NCBI GenBank assembly: GCA_050699035.1
Contig: JBOHDE010000063.1
Location: 1-18,377, forward strand
DNA length: 18,377 bases
Origin: WHTB01 sp050699035
GTDB taxonomy: Bacteria; Actinomycetota; Actinomycetes; Propionibacteriales; Nocardioidaceae
Direction: 5' to 3'
Made by a program: the position numbers and the translations under genes. Numbering within the stretch: position 1 is the first letter of the stretch; each line of letters starts with the position of its first letter. The notes beneath the pieces were generated by a model, which did no database searches, was not told the origin of the DNA, and was given only the letters and a program-made list of their open reading frames with translations. Shown here piece after piece: positions 14,478 through 18,377 of the stretch.

Positions 14478-14501
14478 CCGTGCTCCGACCGGTCGTCGAC
14501 G

Positions 14502-14790
14502 CCAAAGTGTGAAAGGCCAACTGGGCGCTTCGGATGAACCCCGACAACCTCCCCCGACCACCAAGCCGCCAAGCTGGAATGGACGCCATGACCGACCCCG
14601 GCTGCACCGCGCCTACCTACTCAACGAGGGGCTCCGGCCAGTCTTCCCACTGGCACCCAGCGGACTCCGGCGCCGCACTGGACCGATAGGTCAGCTAGGC
14701 CCGACGCCGCCGCATCACCGCCTTCGTCGAACTCCAGAAACGGATCGTGAACACAAGACCGCGATCCTGGGCGCGATCACCGATCCTTGA
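14502..14790 (+). mobile_element. Decayed ISL3-family transposase fragment
   Basis: On the plus strand, stretches typical of the C-terminal half of ISL3 (IS204/IS1001/IS1165) transposases occur in the right order but in shifting frames: ANWALRMNPDNL and DAMTDPG (from about 14516, second frame), RLHRAYLLNEGLRPVFPL (about 14599-14652, first frame), RRRRITAFVELQKRIV (about 14703-14750, third frame) and HKTAILGAITDP ending at 14790. Stops and at least three frameshifts make it non-functional. The N-terminal half, the last part with GLSNARIE-like motifs and the terminal inverted repeats are absent, so it is an internal relic. It abuts the truncated RelA/SpoT-like gene on one side and the VOC gene end (14810) on the other. 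Confidence 0.68.
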
Positions 14791-14809
14791 CGCGCCGGAG
14801 CCCGGCCCC

Positions 14810-15157
14810 TCACGAGATCAGGCCGATCCGTACGCCGTGCGGGGTGAGCACGACCGCGACCGTCTCGCCGCCGGCCGACGCCGGTGCCTGGACCAGGTCA
14901 GCACCTTGCTCGAGCAGGGTCTCGGTCTGCCGTACGGCGTCGTCCACCCGGAACCACAGGGTCACGGCGCCGGCGTGCGAGCCGGTCTCCACCGGCTCGA
15001 GCGCGACGAACGTGCCGAGCCCGCTGAACGCCACCTGGCCCACGTCGCCCGGCTCGGCGTCCGGCAGGCCGAGCCCGCCGGTCAGGAAGGCGGCCGCCTC
15101 GGCGGGCTGGTCCGCGGCGATGAACACGGCTTCGAGCTTCACGTCGTCTCCACTCAT
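14810..15157 (-). CDS. VOC-superfamily (glyoxalase-like) protein
   Basis: A 115-residue protein with the two-module VOC layout: KLEAVFIAADQPAEAAAFLTGGLGLP, GTFVALEPVE, then AVTLWFRVDDAVRQTETLLEQGADLVQAP and VVLTPHGVRIGLIS. Such folds bind a metal or small ligand and serve in lyases, dioxygenases, epimerases or resistance proteins; the N-terminal His ligand is not evident here, so a binding or non-canonical role is possible. ATG 15157 overlaps the D-amino-acid oxidase stop by four bases (ATGA), making it the third gene after ferritin and the oxidase. It is the last intact gene before the IS relic. Confidence 0.72.
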   Translation of the reverse strand: MSGDDVKLEAVFIAADQPAEAAAFLTGGLGLPDAEPGDVGQVAFSGLGTFVALEPVETGSHAGAVTLWFRVDDAVRQTETLLEQGADLVQAPASAGGETVAVVLTPHGVRIGLIS

Positions 15158-16062
15158 AGCAGCTGCAGGATCTCGTCGGCGGTGCCCCACGACAGTGTGA
15201 CGCCGGCGCCGCCGTGGCCGTAGCAGTGCAGCACCCGTCGCTCCCCGAACCGCTGCTCCTCGACGCGTACGGCGGGGCGTCCCGGACGCAGCCCGACCCG
15301 ATGGCGCAGGACGCGTGCGCCCTCAAGCTCGGGCACCAGGTCGCGAGCCCGCCGCAGGATCTGCTCAGCGGTCTGCTCGTCCGGCGTGCGGTCCCAGCTG
15401 CCGTGCTGCTCGGTGCCGCCGACCACGATCTCGTTCGCCCGGGGCACGACGTAGGTCAGCGTGCCAGAGTCGAGCCACCAGCGGTCCAGCCCTACCTGTT
15501 CGAGGACCACGACCTGCCCGCGTACGGGCTGCATCGTCTGGTCCCCCGCGAGCGCGCCAGCCGCAAGGCCGGCGGCGTTGACCACGGTCCGGGTGTGGTT
15601 CGGCAGCGAGCCGAGGGCGAGCCTGGTGACGGTGCCCCCGGCGTGGGCCAGCCGGTCCTGCAGCCACCGCAGATAGACCGGCATGTCGACCGCCGGGGCG
15701 ACGAAGCTCCAGCCGTCCCGATGACCGCCGCCCGGCGACGTCCGCCGCAACTCGGGGACAGCCGCACGCCACCATGGGTCGGGGGTATCGGCCGGAAGCA
15801 CCTCCGTGCCGTCGAGCATGCGGACGCCGCTGTCCGGGTCGGCCGCGGCGATGGCGGCGAACTCCTCGTACGACGTCTTGCTCCACGCGACGACCTTGTC
15901 CCGCGGCAGGGCGAGGTAGGGGTACCAGAGCGCAGCGGCCACCGACGAGGTCGTCTCCAGTGGCAGGTCGCGGGCGACCACGTCGACCCGGTGCCCGGCC
16001 TCGGCGAGGCGTACGGCGCAGGTCAACCCGACGACACCGGCTCCGACGACGAGGATCCGCAT
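15154..16062 (-). CDS. D-amino-acid oxidase (FAD-dependent)
   Basis: A 302-residue flavoenzyme of the DAO family, which deaminates D-amino acids to 2-oxo acids with release of ammonia and H2O2. The FAD dinucleotide motif VVGAGVVGLTCAVRLAEAG is at the N-terminus, VAAALWYPYLALP follows near residue 43, TLTYVVPRANEIVVGGTEQ lies in the substrate domain, GLRPGRPAVRVE contains the Arg that binds the substrate carboxylate, and the family signature HCYGHGGAGVTLSWG is near the C-terminus. The length is slightly below that of eukaryotic enzymes, as usual for actinobacterial ones. ATG 16062 is preferred over TTG 16068. The gene begins 15 bases after the ferritin stop and overlaps the VOC gene, so the three form one operon; a link between H2O2 production and iron storage is conceivable but only inferred. 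Confidence 0.92.
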   Translation of the reverse strand: MRILVVGAGVVGLTCAVRLAEAGHRVDVVARDLPLETTSSVAAALWYPYLALPRDKVVAWSKTSYEEFAAIAAADPDSGVRMLDGTEVLPADTPDPWWRAAVPELRRTSPGGGHRDGWSFVAPAVDMPVYLRWLQDRLAHAGGTVTRLALGSLPNHTRTVVNAAGLAAGALAGDQTMQPVRGQVVVLEQVGLDRWWLDSGTLTYVVPRANEIVVGGTEQHGSWDRTPDEQTAEQILRRARDLVPELEGARVLRHRVGLRPGRPAVRVEEQRFGERRVLHCYGHGGAGVTLSWGTADEILQLL

Positions 16063-16077
16063 CGGCAAGGTCGGTCG

Positions 16078-16599
16078 TCAGGCGCCGGCCACTCGAGGCG
16101 CCGTCGGGTCGGAGCCTGGGTCACCCTGCTCGCGCGCGACGTACTCCTCGACCGCCTCGACGTCCTTCGACCGGGTCACCACGGCCAGCAGGTCGCTCAT
16201 CGTCGAGACCTCTTCGACCTGCTCCTTGATGAACCACTGCATGAACTGGTCGGAGGCGAAGTCAGCCTCCTCACGGGCGATCTTGGTCAGCTCGTTGACC
16301 TGGCCGGTCACCCGGCGCTCCTGCTCGAGCGCGAGCTGGACCGGCTCGACCACGTCGGAGAACTTGCTGATCGGCGCCTCGACGCCGGGGATCTCGACCT
16401 GTGCGTCCTGGTCGAGGAGGTACTGCACCATCATCATCGCGTGGTCGCGCTCCTCGAGCGCCTGGGTGTAGAAGAAGGCAGCCATCTGCGGCATCGTGAG
16501 CGTCTCGTAGTGGATCGCGCAGGCGAGATACTGCTGGTGCGCGGCGAACTCGTTGCCGATCTGGGCGTTGAGCTGGTCGATAAAGCGCTGCGCGGGCAT
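16078..16599 (-). CDS. Ferritin (non-haem, FtnA/BfrB type)
   Basis: A 173-residue four-helix-bundle iron-storage protein that forms 24-meric cages. The ferroxidase centre matches E. coli FtnA position for position: E17 (NEFAAHQQY), E50 and H53 (LEERDHAM), E94 (LEQERRV) and Q127 (FIKEQVEE), with E49, E126 and E130 nearby. A polar tail of about 12 residues follows the last helix. ATG 16599 has AAGGAG eight bases upstream and gives the standard N-terminus; the longer open frame upstream reads through repeats. A TACGAT -10-like box (complement of 16641-16646) would place the transcript start about 35 bases before the ATG, but no -35 is evident. First gene of an operon with D-amino-acid oxidase and a VOC protein. 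An IdeR/DtxR-like box lies 355 bases upstream but is closer to the divergent small gene. Confidence 0.95.
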   Translation of the reverse strand: MPAQRFIDQLNAQIGNEFAAHQQYLACAIHYETLTMPQMAAFFYTQALEERDHAMMMVQYLLDQDAQVEIPGVEAPISKFSDVVEPVQLALEQERRVTGQVNELTKIAREEADFASDQFMQWFIKEQVEEVSTMSDLLAVVTRSKDVEAVEEYVAREQGDPGSDPTAPRVAGA

Positions 16600-16664
16600 C
16601 CGGCAGACTCCTTGTGGTTGATGGTTGCGGTCTGCCGCCCATCGTAGGGCGATGCGTCGACCGA

Positions 16665-16726
16665 GTTGCGTGTCACCACCTGGGCCCCACGCCGCCGGCC
16701 GGATGACACGCGACTCGCGGCCGTCG
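16665..16726. repeat. 62-bp direct repeat with internal dyad, copy 1
   Basis: Identical over 62 bases to 16885-16946. The outer ends of its core form a dyad, GCGTGTCA...TGACACGC, around a 28-base GC-rich centre containing TGGGCC and ACGCCGC. It lies upstream of the ferritin ATG, beginning about 20 bases before the putative -10 box. Confidence 0.88.
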
Positions 16727-16784
16727 GCGACGTGCGTGCCGCCGCTGAACGCGCAGGCGGCCGTCGCGATCTCGGATCTTGCGT

Positions 16785-16842
16785 CGAGATGGACGAAGTC
16801 GGGGTCAGACCAACCCGACCGACCCCGAATTCGTCCATCTCG
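16785..16842. repeat. 22-bp near-perfect inverted repeat (hairpin)
   Basis: Bases 16785-16806 pair with 16821-16842 across a 14-base loop; 21 of 22 positions are complementary (one mismatch in the middle). The arms carry GAGATGGACGAA and TTCGTCCATCTC. The hairpin lies midway between the two identical 62-bp repeats, in DNA with no credible gene. It could be a bidirectional terminator, a folded RNA or the core of a small mobile element. Confidence 0.75.
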
Positions 16843-16884
16843 GTGGCGGGGATCTCGGCAGCGGGTGTCGGTGCCCTGTCGCAG

Positions 16885-16946
16885 GTTGCGTGTCACCACC
16901 TGGGCCCCACGCCGCCGGCCGGATGACACGCGACTCGCGGCCGTCG
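16885..16946. repeat. 62-bp direct repeat with internal dyad, copy 2
   Basis: Exact copy of 16665-16726, 220 bases away in the same orientation. Its right end is eight bases before the iron box at 16954, so it sits in the upstream promoter region of the small Cys-rich gene. Confidence 0.88.
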
Positions 16947-16953
16947 ATCGTCG

Positions 16954-16972
16954 TTAGGTAAGGCAAGCCTAA
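16954..16972 (+). promoter_or_regulatory. IdeR/DtxR-type iron box
   Basis: TTAGGTAAGGCAAGCCTAA matches the 19-bp mycobacterial/corynebacterial iron-box consensus (TWAGGTWAGSCTWACCTWA) at 17 of 19 positions and keeps the TTAGG...CCTAA outer arms. It ends 22 bases before the GTG start of the 53-residue Cys-rich protein, where it would overlap the promoter, so iron-dependent repression of that gene is the simplest reading. The divergent ferritin start is 355 bases away, within range for an activating IdeR site but less direct. Confidence 0.75.
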
Positions 16973-16994
16973 TGTCTGTGATAGCGTCGCGGCC

Positions 16995-17156
16995 GTGCCG
17001 CCGAAGCCGAAGAAGAAGTGCTGCGTGAGCAAGCCACGCTGCAAGCGCTGCCCGATCCGGCTGCTCACCGAGGGCCGGCTGCCCGAGGGCTACACGGTCA
17101 AGAAGCGCAAGCTGGTCAAGACCAAGAAGCAGAAACGCCTGCCGGTCGCTGCGTAG
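16995..17156 (+). CDS. Small Cys/Lys-rich protein under an iron box
   Basis: A 53-residue basic protein from GTG 16995 to TAG 17154-17156, too short for most gene finders. The N-terminus reads PPKPKKKCCVSKPRCKRCP, with four cysteines in a CC-x5-C-x2-C pattern that could bind one metal ion or an Fe-S cluster. Then IRLLTEGRLPEGYTVKKRKL follows and a Lys/Arg-rich tail. I recall similar small proteins with a CCxxxPRCxxCP signature in other actinobacteria; none that I know has a defined role. An IdeR/DtxR-type box lies 22 bases upstream and a GC-rich hairpin follows the stop, so it forms its own transcription unit. Start GTG has no obvious ribosome site; leaderless translation is possible. An iron-starvation-induced metal-handling function is a reasonable guess only. 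Confidence 0.7.
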   Translation: MPPKPKKKCCVSKPRCKRCPIRLLTEGRLPEGYTVKKRKLVKTKKQKRLPVAA

Positions 17157-17189
17157 AGCACTAGCTGCCACTTGCCACTGACTGGTGGA

Positions 17190-17205
17190 GGCGGCTGACG
17201 CCGCC
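17190..17205 (+). terminator. GC hairpin after small Cys-rich gene
   Basis: GGCGGC-TGAC-GCCGCC, a perfect 6-bp stem with a 4-base loop, starts 33 bases after the stop codon of the 53-residue protein. There is no U-tract, which is common for actinobacterial terminators. Confidence 0.4.
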
Positions 17206-17238
17206 GCTCGTGGGGAGTGAAATCTGGCTTCCGGTCGG

Positions 17239-17286
17239 TCGCGTGTCATGGGGTGGGCCTGACGCCGCGGGACCGATGACACGCGA
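17239..17286. repeat. Diverged third copy of the GTGTCA dyad repeat
   Basis: TCGCGTGTCAT (17239-17249) and ATGACACGCGA (17276-17286) form a perfect 11-bp inverted repeat. The spacing between the GCGTGTCA and ATGACACGCGACT blocks is 27 bases, the same as in the copies at 16665 and 16885, and TGGGCC and ACGCCGC keep their positions in the loop, while the other loop bases differ. The dyad is therefore conserved more strongly than the rest. Confidence 0.7.
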
Positions 17287-17392
17287 CTGGGGGCGGTGGT
17301 GATCGGGCGCCGGCGAGCGGACCCGGGTGCATTCTGCGGACACCTGTCGGCAGACGGCGACCCGGACCGATCTCGGCGTGCCTGGGCGACTT

Positions 17393-17453
17393 CACCCCTC
17401 GAACCGCCACTTTCGGCCCCGATTCCGGGCTCAGAATGTCGGTTCGGAGGGTG
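17393..17453. repeat. Imperfect 14-bp inverted repeat
   Basis: Bases 17393-17406 (CACCCCTCGAACCG) pair with 17440-17453 (CGGTTCGGAGGGTG) at 12 of 14 positions. The 33-base loop contains a smaller GGCCCCG/CGGGCT pairing. It lies 145 bases past the glgX stop and may act as a late terminator. Confidence 0.35.
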
Positions 17454-17597
17454 ACGTGGTGGCCGGCGGGCACAGGTAAACCGCCGTAACCGCCGACCGC
17501 AGACCACCCACACATCCAGCAGGAGAGCCCTCTTTCGAATGAACCATGGCAAACGGCGCAAGAGCGCGGGCGGACCCGTCAAGCGGCAACCTCCCGA

Positions 17598-18377
17598 CTA
17601 CACCCGGCGGAGCAGGACCAGTGAGTGCGCGATCAGCGTGCGGGTCGAAGCGGCCGGGATACTCGCGGACCCGCCGCCGTCCCCGACCGCGGTGTCCAGC
17701 ACCACCTCCCACGTGTCGCCGAACAGGCCGTCGGGGAGGGTGAAGTCGGTCGCGTCGGCGCCGCTGTTCAACAGCATCAGGAACGAGTCGTCGCTGATCT
17801 TCTCGCCGCGTCGGTCGGGCTCGGTGATGGCCCGGCCGTTGAGGTAGACGGCCATCGAACGCACCGACTGGGAGTCCCAGTCGTCGGCGTCCATCTGCTC
17901 ACCGTCCGGCCGCAACCACGCGACGTCGGGGACCCCCTCCGCGTCCCGGTCGCCGGTGAAGAAGCGGCGACGACGCAGCACCGGGTGCTCGGCGCGCAAG
18001 GTGGTAAGTCGGTTGACGAACGCCACCAGGTCCTTGTCGACCGAGGACCAGTCGACCCAGCTGAGCTCGTTGTCCTGGCAGTACGCGTTGTTGTTGCCGC
18101 GCTGGGTGCGACCGAGCTCGTCGCCGTACAGCAGCATCGGGGTGCCCTGGCTGAGCAGCAGCGTGGCGAGCACGTTGCGCTGCCGGCGGGCCCGCAGTGC
18201 CAGCACCTCCTGGTCGCTCGTCTCGCCCTCGGCGCCGGAGTTCCAGGACCGGTTGTGGCTCTCGCCGTCCTTGTTGTCCTCGCCGTTGGCCTCGTTGTGC
18301 TTGTCGTTGTACGACACCAGGTCGCGCAGCGTGAACCCGTCGTGGGCGGTGACGAAGTTGATCGACGCGTACGGCGC
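17598..18377 (-). CDS. glgX: Glycogen debranching enzyme GlgX (C-terminal part)
   Basis: The last 259 residues of a GH13 isoamylase-type debranching enzyme; the gene runs off the right edge (full length is usually about 700 residues). The enzyme hydrolyses alpha-1,6 branches of glycogen left by phosphorylase. Visible landmarks are INFVTAHDGFTLRDLVSYNDKHNEANGE, containing the conserved HD of the catalytic barrel, GTPMLLYGDELGRTQRGNNN-AYCQDNELSWVDW typical of GlgX/TreX, then RLTTLRAEHPVLRRRRFF and a C-terminal beta-sandwich ending LIAHSLVLLRRV. The open frame continues without a stop to base 18377. No neighbour in the window shares the pathway. Confidence 0.95.
   Translation of the reverse strand, partial: APYASINFVTAHDGFTLRDLVSYNDKHNEANGEDNKDGESHNRSWNSGAEGETSDQEVLALRARRQRNVLATLLLSQGTPMLLYGDELGRTQRGNNNAYCQDNELSWVDWSSVDKDLVAFVNRLTTLRAEHPVLRRRRFFTGDRDAEGVPDVAWLRPDGEQMDADDWDSQSVRSMAVYLNGRAITEPDRRGEKISDDSFLMLLNSGADATDFTLPDGLFGDTWEVVLDTAVGDGGGSASIPAASTRTLIAHSLVLLRRV

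Larger units (their letters stand above)
17157..17597. other. Intergenic region with repeats and hairpins
   Basis: This 441-base gap between the small Cys-rich gene and the end of glgX shows no credible gene; the open frames across it lack protein-like composition or starts. It holds a short hairpin (17190-17205), a diverged copy of the 62-bp repeat core (17239-17286) and a larger nested hairpin (17393-17453). Confidence 0.6.

Noticed and set aside
14478..14564. TTG start at 14564 for the synthetase-like gene
   Set aside because: The added residues lie within the transposase relic and show no RelA/SpoT similarity; they are read-through of foreign sequence.
16625..16961. Open frames across the repeat block upstream of ferritin
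   Set aside because: Their translations repeat the same segment because of the 62-bp DNA repeats, and they are Arg/Pro-rich with no ribosome sites.
1..18377. tRNA, rRNA, prophage genes or a replication origin
   Set aside because: I looked for cloverleaf-like ends, rRNA signatures, phage structural motifs and DnaA-box clusters and saw none.

Overview
The window comes from a GC-rich actinobacterial chromosome. The strongest clues are the actinobacterial mismatch endonuclease NucS, a DivIVA/Scy/FilP-type coiled-coil protein, a DtxR/IdeR-type iron box, frequent GTG starts and 4-base stop/start overlaps. A member of the Propionibacteriales (Nocardioides-like) is my best guess, but the sequence alone does not settle it.

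Bases 1-11,700 carry a carbon-assimilation core. On the minus strand are a thiolase and the mutase chaperone meaB. Divergent from them are methylmalonyl/ethylmalonyl-CoA epimerase, crotonyl-CoA carboxylase/reductase (ccr), a hendecad-repeat cytoskeletal protein and an AI-2E-family membrane protein. Further on lies a tandem-fused 3-hydroxyacyl-CoA dehydrogenase. Together these cover thiolysis/condensation, 3-hydroxybutyryl-CoA formation, reductive carboxylation, epimerisation and mutase maintenance, which is most of the ethylmalonyl-CoA pathway; crotonase and the mutase itself are not here. From memory, much of this order (nucS, hbd, filP/scy, epimerase, thiolase, meaB) resembles Streptomyces coelicolor around SCO5385-SCO5400, with ccr as an addition. 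Between 6,763 and 7,187 is a non-coding segment built from direct repeats, hairpins and two near-identical palindromes. Two coupled alpha/beta hydrolases, a lipoprotein and a small Cys/His protein fill the rest.

Bases 11,759-14,800: nucS is followed by an accessory island on the minus strand. It holds a 5'-truncated RelA/SpoT-like synthetase domain, an unknown 92-residue protein and a protein with two complete RelA/SpoT-type HD hydrolase domains, all joined by GTGA overlaps, then a frameshifted small gene. The synthetase is cut by a decayed ISL3-family transposase fragment. This alarmone-like cassette is the best candidate for an undescribed system.

Bases 14,810-18,377: a ferritin - D-amino-acid oxidase - VOC protein operon (minus strand) is separated from a small Cys/Lys-rich gene (plus strand). 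That small gene has an IdeR/DtxR-like iron box just upstream. The spacer holds two identical 62-bp repeats flanking a 22-bp hairpin, and a diverged third copy lies downstream. The window ends inside glgX (glycogen debranching).
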